From assembly GCA_012512865.1 (NCBI GenBank), contig JAAZDH010000151.1, positions 1 to 35,762 of the forward strand: a DNA stretch of 35,762 nt. The letters are read 5' to 3'. Position numbers and translations under genes: made by a program. This DNA is from Clostridiaceae bacterium. Its GTDB lineage: Bacteria > Bacillota > Clostridia > Acetivibrionales > DUMC01. How positions within the stretch are numbered: the first letter of the stretch is position 1; each line of letters starts with the position of its first letter. The notes beneath the pieces were generated by a model that ran no database searches, was not told the origin of the DNA, and saw only the letters and a program-made list of their open reading frames with translations. Shown here piece by piece: positions 23,545 through 31,489 of this stretch.

Positions 23545-24603
23545 TTAGCTTAAATCCTGCAATAATCTTTGCAATTCATCTACTGGGATTTTAGTAATCC
23601 TGCTAATTTGCTCCATATCCATTCCTTCAGCAAGCATGTTTTTGGCAACTTCCAGTTTACCCTCCAGTTTACCTTCTAATCTACCTTCAAGTTTTACTTC
23701 CTTTATTTTCTTCCGTAATGCTATTTCTACAGCATACACCATATTATCAACCTCCACGGTTTCATCTATTATTTTCGTTATTTCTCTGGCATTTTCTTCT
23801 GCCATACTGCGCGTTACTACATTTTTCAGCCAATGCCTAAATAGGTTTAAATCCTCCTCGCTTAATTTTCCAAGCAGATCTATAAGTTTTCTCAGTCTTT
23901 TTATTATCTCATCAAATTTGGGCTTTTGGTCTATGTAAAATACTGCACCTATCAGGTTCCCCAGTTTTAATAATTCTTCTTCAGTATATCTTGCTACATC
24001 AAATAGTATATATTTAAAGTCTATCATATAGTCATCGAACAATTCATTTGCTGCAAGTATCGCCCTGAAAGTTCTGCCTGCTTTCCACCTATACCTGCCG
24101 TTATATAATACAGCAGGGATTATTACAGGCAGCTTAAAATTCTTTCCTTTTCCGATTAACTCCATTTCTTCATTGTTATTGTCATTATCTTTATCTTTTA
24201 TCTTGCCCAATGAATCCTTTTTGGCCTTTTTCCTTGCTTTCTCCGTATCTTTTAAAATGGTGCGCCATATTTCCAGCATGTATTGCAGCAACCTGTATGG
24301 CATTTGATAATCTACAGTGCTTTGTAATTCAAGCAGGATATAGAAAAATACTTCCTTTCCGTCAATCCTAACCTTGTATATCACATCAGCTTCTTTGTCC
24401 TTGAAATCCGGCAGTATAAAAGATTTATTTATATATTCCACGCTATTCTCATCTATTCTATCTACCCAGCTCTTGTCCAGAAAACATCTTAACAATTGGA
24501 TAAATATCCTTTTGGTTGACAAAAGATATTTATATCCCTTATCATGCTTGTTTCTCGGTGCCTCATATTCTGTATCAGGTTCCAACACCCACAGGTATTC
24601 CAT
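23545..24603 (-). CDS. Rpn-family recombination-promoting nuclease/putative transposase
   Basis: About 352 residues of the PD-(D/E)xK family related to RpnA-E. The N-terminal HDKGYKYLLSTKRIFIQLLR is diagnostic. The nuclease core shows EADVIYKVRI and the LLELQSTVDYQMPYRLLQYM block that carries the E-x-Q active-site pair. The C-terminus has repeated LEGRLEGKLEGKLE units and a small HTH-like tail (MDMEQISRITKIPVDELQRLLQ) typical of these proteins. Rpn proteins are RecA-independent DNA nucleases with mobile-element ancestry, often variable within genomes. A Lys/Asp/Asn-rich insert (KIKDKDNDNNNEE) lies mid-protein. Start ATG at 24603 with AGGGG 7 nt upstream; GTG 24609 is the alternative. Confidence 0.85.
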   Translation of the reverse strand: MEYLWVLEPDTEYEAPRNKHDKGYKYLLSTKRIFIQLLRCFLDKSWVDRIDENSVEYINKSFILPDFKDKEADVIYKVRIDGKEVFFYILLELQSTVDYQMPYRLLQYMLEIWRTILKDTEKARKKAKKDSLGKIKDKDNDNNNEEMELIGKGKNFKLPVIIPAVLYNGRYRWKAGRTFRAILAANELFDDYMIDFKYILFDVARYTEEELLKLGNLIGAVFYIDQKPKFDEIIKRLRKLIDLLGKLSEEDLNLFRHWLKNVVTRSMAEENAREITKIIDETVEVDNMVYAVEIALRKKIKEVKLEGRLEGKLEGKLEVAKNMLAEGMDMEQISRITKIPVDELQRLLQDLS

Positions 24604-25078
24604 AACCACACCCCTATTCTACACTAAATTGTAAATAATTTCAATATTATTATAGGCAAACATATGTTCTGTGTCAAGAAAAATTTGTAGTTTATTGTTA
24701 AAAATGTAAGGGAAAAGCAGGGTTATCGATCGGTTGAAAAGGTGCCTTCAATTTGAATGATTTCATATGGTTTAGCTGATATGTTTGATTCTCCAACATA
24801 ATGAGAATCAAGCAAAAACCGGCTATAGTATGTTATAATAAGCTTTATGACATTTGAAAGCTTTTTTTAGAGAGAATTAAGCCAGAACTGGATTTAGGTG
24901 TGCCAAAATGCATCATTGAATAAATGAATAAATAGGACCAGACTAAATTTAGGCATACCAAAACACATCATTGAATAGGATAAAGATGAAAAATCACTTG
25001 AAAGTGGGTTTATAATAGTTTAGAATTAGTATAATCTAAATATGGTTTAGAATTAAAATACTTTATAAAAATATTAAA
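24604..25078. repeat. Gap before the trpS T-box with a 31-bp direct repeat
   Basis: No gene. A 31-bp unit beginning ATTTAGG and ending CATCATTGAATA occurs at 24892-24922 and 24947-24977 (a few mismatches, 55-bp period). A candidate promoter for trpS follows: TTGAAA (24998-25003), 17 nt, TAGAAT (25021-25026), with a perfect TATAAT nearby at 25030-25035. Confidence 0.45.
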
Positions 25079-25378
25079 AATCGATGAGCAGGGAGAGTAT
25101 TTCTAAGCTGAAGTCTCAGAGAGCCGCTGATGGTGGAAATGCGGTACGGAAGCTTGGAAGGAATGGGCCTGTGAGTGCAGCCTGAAGCAATAAAGAAGCA
25201 ATTCACTTGTGTGTAGGAGCTGCCGGGAATCCACCCGTTATCAACAGGACACAGATGATAGTCTGTGAAATAAGCTGGGCTGTAATATTGCAATATGTAA
25301 TATTAATATGCCAATTTGGGTGGCACCGCAGAAGATACCTTCTGTCCCATAGGATTCTCAGGGATAGAAGGTTTTTTT
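25079..25378 (+). promoter_or_regulatory. T-box riboswitch (Trp specifier) upstream of trpS
   Basis: It begins ATCGATGAGCAGGGAGAGTA (stem I base and AGTA motif), then AGAGAGCCGC and CGCTGATGGTGGAAATGCGG. The specifier region GAA-TGG-GCCTGTGAG has TGG at 25164-25166 (Trp). The T-box motif TTGGGTGGCACCGCAG lies at 25315-25330, followed by the terminator ACCTTCTGTCCC/GGGATAGAAGGT (25337-25371) and TTTTTTT. Uncharged tRNA-Trp should prevent termination. Confidence 0.92.
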
Positions 25379-25401
25379 AATTTGCCAGGGAGGTGATGCA
25401 T

Positions 25402-25572
25402 ATGGAAGATGGCTGGTGGAGGCTTTTTGTGAATCAACTTCATTTAATGTTTGATTTAATATGCAATTTAATATTTGAATGGAGGTATTGTGATGAACAA
25501 GAAAAAAAGAATCCTAACCGGAGACAGGCCAACATCCCGTCTCCATATCGGTCACTATGTTGGCAGTCTTGA
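25402..25572 (+). CDS. Candidate Trp-codon leader peptide overlapping trpS
   Basis: 56 codons from ATG 25402, 24 nt after the T-box terminator. The ribosome binding site GGAGGTGAT (25389-25397) is a perfect nine-base match to the 16S rRNA end, 8 nt from GGAGG to ATG. The peptide opens MEDGWWRLFVNQLHLMFDL, with tandem Trp codons at 25414-25419. A third Trp codon (25480-25482) overlaps the trpS ribosome binding site (25481-25485), and a fourth lies at 25561-25563 just before the stop. The frame passes the trpS start (25493) out of register. This resembles in principle the Bacillus subtilis rtpLP leader, where Trp codons downstream of a tRNA-Trp T-box control anti-TRAP translation; a function here is inference. 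The second half is constrained as trpS in another frame. Confidence 0.5.
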   Translation: MEDGWWRLFVNQLHLMFDLICNLIFEWRYCDEQEKKNPNRRQANIPSPYRSLCWQS

Positions 25573-26485
25573 GAACAGGGTAAAACTCCAGGACGAATAC
25601 GAGCAATTTATTATCATTGCTGATGTTCAAGCTTTAACGACTCATTTTGAGCATCCCGAAACCCTTAAGCAGAATGTATTTGACCTCTGCATTGATTATT
25701 TGTCTGTAGGAATTGATCCGGAAAAATCATATATCTTCATCCAGTCAATGGTTCCACAGATTGCAGAATTGACATTATTCTATTCCATGTTTGTAATGGT
25801 TAATACACTGAAACACAATCCAACAATTAAAACAGAAGCTGCACAATATGGGTTTAAGGATTTAAGCTATGGATTTCTTGGATATCCGGTTAGCCAGGCA
25901 GCAGATATTACATTCTGCAATGCTGACCTGGTTCCCGTGGGAGAAGACCAGATCCCGATAATAGAAGTGACACGAAAAATAGTCCGCAGGTTCAACAGCC
26001 TTTACAAGCCAATCTTAAAGGTGCCTGAAGTATTGCTTGGCTCCTGTCCAAGACTTGTGGGACTGGATGGCAATGCAAAAATGAGTAAAAGCATGGGTAA
26101 CGCAGTATTTCTCTCAGATGATGAGGAAACCATTTTTGCCAAAGTGAAAACAGCCGTCACTGATCCCGCAAGAGTGACTCTTAAAGATAAAGGAAACCCT
26201 GAAGTCTGCATTGTAAATGAATATCACAAAGTTTTCAATTCGGACGATTACGATAACATTTGTTCAATGTGCCGCAACGCTGCCATCGGTTGTACTACTT
26301 GTAAAAAAAGGCTTTCTGAAGTACTAAACACACTTTTATCCCCAATAAGGGAAAAACGGAAATACTTGGAGGAAAAGCCTGAATATGTAAAAAATATACT
26401 CATCTACGGAAGCGAAAAAGCAAGGACTGAAGGAGCGAAAACCCTAGAGAAAATCAAAGAAGCAATGAGTATCCAGTATTTTTAA
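25493..26485 (+). CDS. trpS: Tryptophanyl-tRNA synthetase
   Basis: 330 residues, class Ic synthetase that charges tRNA-Trp. HIGH is at 18-21 (RLHIGHYVGS) and KMSKS at 196-200 (NAKMSKSMGN). SQAADITFCNADLVPVGEDQ (135-154) is the conserved core of the fold. The DVQALTTH segment has Gln where the Bacillus stearothermophilus enzyme has the His linked to indolmycin binding, as in the streptococcal/clostridial TrpRS subtype. ATG 25493 has GGAGG 7 nt upstream and begins the family's usual KRILTGDRPT. Regulation: T-box with Trp specifier, plus the overlapping leader frame. A group II intron is inserted immediately after the stop codon on the other strand, so trpS now lacks an obvious terminator of its own. 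Confidence 0.95.
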   Translation: MNKKKRILTGDRPTSRLHIGHYVGSLENRVKLQDEYEQFIIIADVQALTTHFEHPETLKQNVFDLCIDYLSVGIDPEKSYIFIQSMVPQIAELTLFYSMFVMVNTLKHNPTIKTEAAQYGFKDLSYGFLGYPVSQAADITFCNADLVPVGEDQIPIIEVTRKIVRRFNSLYKPILKVPEVLLGSCPRLVGLDGNAKMSKSMGNAVFLSDDEETIFAKVKTAVTDPARVTLKDKGNPEVCIVNEYHKVFNSDDYDNICSMCRNAAIGCTTCKKRLSEVLNTLLSPIREKRKYLEEKPEYVKNILIYGSEKARTEGAKTLEKIKEAMSIQYF

Positions 26486-26528
26486 TCGAGTAGGAGGTAG
26501 GTGATTATTTCACCTACCGACCTCTCAC

Positions 26529-26560
26529 ACCACCGTACGTACCGTTCGGTATACGGCGGT
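26529..26560 (-). ncRNA. Group II intron domain V
   Basis: Catalytic hairpin with a CGC triad, as in bacterial class C/D introns. The stem is ACCGCCGTA paired with TACGGTGGT, capped by a small loop after a two-base bulge region. The next bases GTGAGAGG are the usual linker to domain VI. Confidence 0.75.
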
Positions 26561-26571
26561 TCAGTTAGGAA

Positions 26572-27777
26572 TTAATGTACTAATAGGTACCTTCTCCTAA
26601 GCCATTCATCCAATCCTTTTACCAGATTGCCCATATCCGCAATCCCAAAATAGTTAACCCATCTGGTTATTATCTGTTTGAGCTTTGTTATTCTTTCTTC
26701 CGTGCTCATTGCATTGCTCCTGCCGGTAACCTCTTTGAGCTTTATCTTGAGTTTCTTTACGGATTTGGGGTGCACTCTTATTCTGGTTTCACCATTCTTC
26801 AGGTAGAACGAGAACCCAAGAAACTTGAGTTTCCATGGCCTATCCACTACGCTCTTTTCCTTGTTTACCTTGAGCTTTAGCTCTTCTTCAAGAAATCTCG
26901 TAATGCTTGCCATTACCCTCTCTGCCGCTTTCCTACTCTTTACGTATATATTGCAGTCATCTGTATACCGGCAGAATTTCAGTCCCCTCCTCGTCAGCTC
27001 CTTATCCAGTTCATTCAGCATTATGTTGCTCAGAAGCGGTGAGATGTTACCTCCTTGTGGCGTCCCTTCCTCTGTGTCTATGACTACCCCGTTTATCATG
27101 ACTCCTGATTTTTGGTACTTCCTTATCAAGGATAGTACCCTGCCGTCCTTTATCTTATTCGATAAAAGACGCATAAGTTTGTCATGGTTTACCGTGTCAA
27201 AGTACTTTGCAAGGTCTATATCTACTAACCAGTTGTATCCTGCGTCTATATATTCCTTGCATTTCCTTATGGCTTGGTGAGCATTCCTTCCTGGTCTGAG
27301 CCCATAGCTGTTATCTGAAAACTCTTCTTCATATATCGGGGATAATACCTGGGCTATGGCTTGTTGTATCATCCGGTCAAGCACTGTGGGTATTCCTAAT
27401 AACCTTACCCCTCCGTCAGCTTTGGGTATCTCTACCCTCCTTACGGGCTTGGGACTGTACGTCCCATCCATGATTGCCTGCCTGATTCCTTCTCCATTTT
27501 CCTTCAGGAACGTCAGAAGTTCATCCACCGTCATCCCGTCGACACCTAGTTTCCCTTTATTTGACCTCACTTTCTTGTATGCCTTGTTCAGATTGTCCCG
27601 GTCAGCTATTTTCTCAAGCAGTCCCTTGTCGTACCCTTTTCCATCGTTTGCTTCCTCTTCAAACGTGGAGGAAATACTCGACGCTCCTGCATTACCTTCG
27701 AGTTCCACTCTATTCTCTTGCAGGTAGCCTTCTTTATGAAGTTGTCTGTTTTCATCGCATTCCCTCGTGTCTTTCAA
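26572..27777 (-). CDS. ltrA: Group II intron reverse transcriptase/maturase, short C-terminus
   Basis: About 401 residues. Reverse-transcriptase blocks are visible: GVDGMTVDEL, IPKADGGVRLLGIPTVLDRMIQQAI, the first catalytic Asp in LVDIDLAKYFDTV, TPQGGNISPLLSNIMLNELD and the catalytic YTDD (274-277; Thr instead of the common Ala), then FLGF. The maturase (X) domain begins but stops at LDEWLRRRYLLVH; relatives continue with an R-M-C-x-W-K-x-W-K-K-I-K-T-R segment and about 60 more residues. No endonuclease domain is present, as in class C. Start: TTG at 27777 with AGGAGG 10 nt upstream; a TTG at 27786 is too close. The missing part may impair splicing. A piece encoding just that segment lies in the prophage relic at 32553-32666. 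Confidence 0.85.
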   Translation of the reverse strand: MKDTRECDENRQLHKEGYLQENRVELEGNAGASSISSTFEEEANDGKGYDKGLLEKIADRDNLNKAYKKVRSNKGKLGVDGMTVDELLTFLKENGEGIRQAIMDGTYSPKPVRRVEIPKADGGVRLLGIPTVLDRMIQQAIAQVLSPIYEEEFSDNSYGLRPGRNAHQAIRKCKEYIDAGYNWLVDIDLAKYFDTVNHDKLMRLLSNKIKDGRVLSLIRKYQKSGVMINGVVIDTEEGTPQGGNISPLLSNIMLNELDKELTRRGLKFCRYTDDCNIYVKSRKAAERVMASITRFLEEELKLKVNKEKSVVDRPWKLKFLGFSFYLKNGETRIRVHPKSVKKLKIKLKEVTGRSNAMSTEERITKLKQIITRWVNYFGIADMGNLVKGLDEWLRRRYLLVH

Positions 27778-28195
27778 ATTCCACAAACCTCCTGCTGTTC
27801 AGCCCTTCCCAGATTGTACGCGTCCATTCTGGTACTATGGCCTCTGCTGACTTCTGACTGTTCAGCCGTACATCACTGCACGGGTTGCTTTCTGGAAATT
27901 CATCCATTCAGCTTGTCAGTCAGACCTCCACGGGTAAGCGCGCGTCCTTTCATCCCATATACCTGCAGCATCTACACCATAAACCTCGGATAGCATTGGG
28001 CTTCGTTTTGTTACGCAAATTTGCCCGGTTTATGTATGCCTCATATGCTGTTCCTGTTCGTCAGGCCAGGATTTTGCCTCCGGCTTCCTTCAGATTCCAC
28101 CTCACGATGGACACCCTTGCCTTTGGCTAACGGTTGGTGCTATCAACCCCCGTAACGGACTTTCACCGTCTAGGCCGCGTGCATGCCGCGCGCAC

Positions 28196-28234
28196 ACAAC
28201 AAGGCGCCTAATCATCCGCTAGGCGCCTTGTTGT
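28196..28234. terminator. Perfect 15-bp hairpin used as intron insertion site
   Basis: ACAACAAGGCGCCTA and its exact complement enclose a 9-nt loop. The intron 5' end abuts the stem. It was probably the terminator of trpS and/or of the prophage transcript before the intron separated it from its flank. Confidence 0.7.
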
Positions 28235-28241
28235 AAAGCAT

Positions 28242-28270
28242 AATAAAAGCACCTGGTTTCCTAGGTGCTT
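28242..28270 (-). terminator. Intrinsic terminator, minus strand
   Basis: AAGCACCT/AGGTGCTT stem with an 8-nt loop, followed on the minus strand by TTATTA. Second of two terminators after the prophage genes. Confidence 0.6.
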
Positions 28271-28280
28271 ATTTGTAGAT

Positions 28281-28320
28281 ATAAAAATACCACCTACCTT
28301 CATTCATGATAGATGGTATT
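28281..28320 (-). terminator. Intrinsic terminator of the prophage head operon
   Basis: A 13-bp stem on the minus strand (AATACCATCTATC with GGTAGGTGGTATT, including G-U pairs) and an 8-nt loop, followed by TTTTAT. It begins at the stop codon of the small Cys-rich ORF. Confidence 0.75.
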
Positions 28321-28498
28321 AATAATCTTTTATTTGATTGTGTTCACAACTGTCACAGTACTTTAAAGCAACCTCTCTTTCAATTTTGTCATCTAAAGCT
28401 TCCATTTTCATCATACCATAAGCTGCATTTGTGATATCATAACAGTAACCGTCATTAATGATACGATTCAATAAAGGACACATATATTCACTTGACAT
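28319..28498 (-). CDS. Small Cys-rich protein downstream of the MuF-toxin gene
   Basis: 59 residues from ATG 28498 (MSSEYMCPLLNRIINDGYCY), overlapping the MuF stop by 11 nt, with GGAGG 12 nt upstream. It has an N-terminal CPLLNREI-like motif with a second Cys (GYCYDI) and a C-terminal C-x-x-C-x-x-H (YCDSCEHNQ), which looks like a small zinc-binding fold. I recognise the pattern from small clostridial proteins of unknown function. Its position, translationally coupled behind a head protein with a toxin-like tail, makes an immunity role possible; that is inference only. An upstream in-frame ATG at 28531 lies within the MuF gene and is less likely. Confidence 0.65.
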   Translation of the reverse strand: MSSEYMCPLLNRIINDGYCYDITNAAYGMMKMEALDDKIEREVALKYCDSCEHNQIKDY

Positions 28499-30059
28499 AT
28501 TTGTCTGCCACCTCCATAATCGCTTCGGCACTCTTATCGTAATGGCTTCTTGGAAATGCCGTCTTAAGAATGCCGCCCTTGATAATAATTACTGACGCCC
28601 CTTCATTAGAGTAGTAAGCATTTTTTGTGTTTTTAGCCTGTTTAAACATAACCTTTGCATTGACGATATATCCTTCGGCATCATTAACTGATATGCCCCG
28701 ACTTTTCATCTGTATTTCTGCATGTTTATCTACTTCAAGTATTTTTATTGAAATAGGCTTAACAGCAGTACCTATCTTTTTATTGACTGTGCCCTTATCC
28801 TTTAATTTCTGAATCTCTTTATTGATTTCGTAATATAACTTATTGCTGTCAGGATATTGTTTTTTGTATTGATAGAAGCTCTTTAAATCTTCAAACCCTG
28901 TAATATAATTATACTTCAATTCCTGGAATTCATCAAGAGACTTAACACCTAAATCATCACCTAGTACTTTCTTATATTCCTCATATTGTCTCTGATCCGA
29001 ATATCTATTCTTCCATTTCTTTTCCGCCAGAACAGCCTCCGGATTATTCCTGACATACTTATCATACCATTCTTGATATGTCATATTTGCAGGTACTTCA
29101 TAAGTTTTCCCCGTTGCTGGATCCCTGGCTATCCTTGTGCCAACCTCATCTTTATCTTCGTAATATGGTACTGTTGTAGTCCTGCAGAATGGATGAAAAG
29201 GCGGGTAATTTACACCTACTACTGCATCTTTGACATTATGTATTTGCCCGTCCTTTTCCCTGCAAATGTCAGATGTTTTGATATCCAGAGTAGCTACTAT
29301 CTTGTACTTTTTCACACCATCTTCTTTATAGGCCGCCAAGGTTCCCTGTTCAATAATAAAGCTGCTCTCTGTGTGGAGCAGCCTGTACGCTTCGTATTCT
29401 TTGGTCTGAAACCGCTTGGCAAGATTCGAGACCATATCTTTCGGTGGTCTGCCTTGCACTAACATTGTTGTGATATCCTCGCCCAATACCTGCAGCATAT
29501 GGTCTTTTTGCTTCCATATCCGGGTAGAAAAATTGGCCCCATTCCAAGGATAATTTATCAATGCCTCCACGGTTCGAGGATTCACCTGTGCAAAGCCTTG
29601 GTGAAAACCATGATACTGGTCTATATTGAACCAGGTACGGTAATAACTATCAGAATAAACTTCTTTCAGGGCCTCTTCTCCTTTTAGCTGATACTCGATT
29701 GCATACAGCCGCTGCAGCAAGGCATCAACCTGTTTTTCAAGTGCTTGGTATCGAGTAATCCTGGCTTTTATTGACATGTTATTGAGTTCCAGGTTATACT
29801 CGCCCATATGCTCCTGGACTTTTGCGATAAAGTCTTTCAATTCACCTATCTCTGCTTTATCAAGCAATTTTTGAGCCTCAGCAAAAGTAACCTTATTTTC
29901 TATTGCATACCGCACATAAAAATCACTAATAACGCCTTGAATTTCCCTTTTGGCCTGTTCAAACGCTTTTTGCAAACCCTTGTAATATGCTTTTACTTTC
30001 TTTTCGCCTGCCAGAAAGGTCAACTCCTGGCGTTTCTCCCAGTATGATTTTGGCATCAT
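28488..30059 (-). CDS. Phage head morphogenesis (MuF/SPP1 gp7-like) protein with toxin-like C-terminus
   Basis: 523 residues. Residues 1 to about 330 are a MuF-type minor head protein: coiled-coil-rich N-terminus, LVQGRPPKDMVSNLAKRF, LLHTESSFIIEQGTLAAY, and the C/H signature ICREKDGQ followed by YPPFHPFCRTTTVPY. MuF proteins sit at the portal and are often injected with the DNA. After a Lys/Tyr-rich linker, the last 90 residues (ILEVDKHAEIQMKSRGISV, then NAYYSNEGASVIIIKGGILKTAFP) resemble the small BECR-fold nuclease toxins (PBECR) that end many MuF proteins; the family call is by pattern only. ATG 30059 overlaps the portal stop (ATGA), with GAGGG 12 nt upstream. The gene is intact although its neighbours are broken. 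Confidence 0.8.
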   Translation of the reverse strand: MMPKSYWEKRQELTFLAGEKKVKAYYKGLQKAFEQAKREIQGVISDFYVRYAIENKVTFAEAQKLLDKAEIGELKDFIAKVQEHMGEYNLELNNMSIKARITRYQALEKQVDALLQRLYAIEYQLKGEEALKEVYSDSYYRTWFNIDQYHGFHQGFAQVNPRTVEALINYPWNGANFSTRIWKQKDHMLQVLGEDITTMLVQGRPPKDMVSNLAKRFQTKEYEAYRLLHTESSFIIEQGTLAAYKEDGVKKYKIVATLDIKTSDICREKDGQIHNVKDAVVGVNYPPFHPFCRTTTVPYYEDKDEVGTRIARDPATGKTYEVPANMTYQEWYDKYVRNNPEAVLAEKKWKNRYSDQRQYEEYKKVLGDDLGVKSLDEFQELKYNYITGFEDLKSFYQYKKQYPDSNKLYYEINKEIQKLKDKGTVNKKIGTAVKPISIKILEVDKHAEIQMKSRGISVNDAEGYIVNAKVMFKQAKNTKNAYYSNEGASVIIIKGGILKTAFPRSHYDKSAEAIMEVADKYVK

Positions 30060-31475
30060 TCATCACCAGATCCCTCGCCGGACCCTTCTCCAAACATAGG
30101 AGGTTCATCTGTCTTTCGCTCTTTTTCTATCTGCTTTAGTTCCTCCTCGATATCTTCAATCCACGGATGATTAGAAATGATTGTCTTGTCAGAAATAAAG
30201 CCTTTGCTCTTCTGGCAATCTTCAATGACTTCACTTTTATTAAAAATAATATCACGGTTAAACACAATAGTTATTTCTTTATCCGATACCGGCTGTTTGG
30301 TTATTTCATGGTACTTGTTTACAAAATAAAGCAGTTGCTCAAATCCCCACTTGAACCATTCTTCAAGGGTATTACATTTGAGATCCAGGCCTGCATAAAG
30401 AAACCTGAGAGCTATACCAGAAGGGGCATTGCCTATCTTGTCCTTATCTTCATCTACGCCCTGGCCAAAGTCGAATATGTCTTTTTTAAGTGCTTCCTAA
30501 TGCTTTTCTGCTGCGTCAATATTTATCGTGCTTTCAATCTTATCAACTCCTCTATCTTCATCTACCTTAATAGCCCTGTAATATGATAAGTCCCTCATGA
30601 AATCGCTAAGGCTTTCTCCACCATATCCCCGGAGTGCAAATATTATATTTTTAACTTCCTCAAGAAAGTTTGAAATGTCAGACCTGGTTTTGTCGTAGTC
30701 GTCTATGAGTGTTCTGATAAACCGCAGATCGCAATTCCTTATCATTGTTCTTAAACGGAATAAAAGGTACCCGCTCCCATGTGCCCAGCTTACCATCAAT
30801 TGTGAAATGGGGCAGTAAGTTTCCTTCTCTTTCTCCGTTGAGATATTTTTCAGCATCCAGGATAACCTTTCCGTCTTTTATCTCGTAATACTCAACCCCG
30901 TCAGGCTCATGGTATTCAATTTTTGTTACTACCTTTTTTTCTTTGCCTTCATAGATTTCCACATCATAATACCGGATAAATGCCTGCAGTTCTTCATGAT
31001 CGTTATCAATCCATAAAGGGATACACTGTTCCGATGGAATTTTCATCGTTTTAAATTCTCCCTCTGCATTAATATATACATGAAGCCAGGCTATTCCCTT
31101 ATTGCTTGCCTCGGTACCCAATTGAGCAAGCCTTTTTTGGAATCGCTTGCCCAATGTCTGCTTCACAGCATCAAGGTATTTTTCATCTTCACAGGTCATA
31201 GTGAGAGGTTTTAACAGCAAGTAGTTAATCTTGTCGTCTACCAAATTGTGCATGAATCCATGTGCCAATCGATTATTTGCCTTGGTTTCATCCACAACAG
31301 GCTGTTCATTTTCATAACGCACCATTTTCCGGTTCAGGATGTCGTTCTCCACTATGTAGTACCTCTCACCGTCAAGCATCAGTTGCCGTTCTTTTGATGC
31401 ATTGAACTCATCTATGAAAATTTTTATAATCTCTTCCCTGGTAAGCATGTTAACGTTGTTGTCAAAAATTATCAT
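30056..31475 (-). pseudogene. Phage portal protein (SPP1 gp6-like), broken
   Basis: The first frame (31475-30678) encodes the N-terminal half, with KANNRLAHGFMHNLVDDKINY, GIAWLHVYINAEGEFKTM and FIRYYDVEIYEGKEKKVVTK, typical of SPP1-type portals. Near 30730 the frame shifts (GAATTGCGATCTG), then continues as DLRFIRTLIDDYDKTRSDIS. A TAG at 30497 (EKH-stop-EALKKDIFDFGQ) interrupts it again. The same frame then runs on to the natural end at 30056 (GSGEGSGDE). One frameshift and one stop in an otherwise clean gene point to recent death. The start has GAGGTGA about 9 nt upstream. It lies 14 nt after the terminase gene, the normal phage order. Confidence 0.85.
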
Positions 31476-31489
31476 TATCTTATCTCACC

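Larger units (their letters stand above)
26487..28195 (-). mobile_element. Group II intron (class C-like), oriented opposite to trpS
   Basis: The 5' end reads GTGCGCGCGG (consensus GUGYG) at about 28195, directly after a perfect 15-bp hairpin (28196-28234); insertion beside terminator-like hairpins is the habit of bacterial class C introns. Domain V is the 32-nt hairpin at 26529-26560 (ACCGCCGTATACCG with its partner CGGTACGTACGGTGGT). A domain VI-like stem (GTAGGTGA/TCACCTAC, near 26497-26517) follows, and the 3' end lies near 26487-26491. Typical structured leader phrases (GACGGTGAAAGTCCG, near 28150) precede the protein. The exact 3' boundary is uncertain by a few bases. Confidence 0.85.

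Noticed and set aside
25063..25293. 76-codon minus-strand frame over the trpS leader
   Set aside because: It is the antisense of a well-supported T-box.
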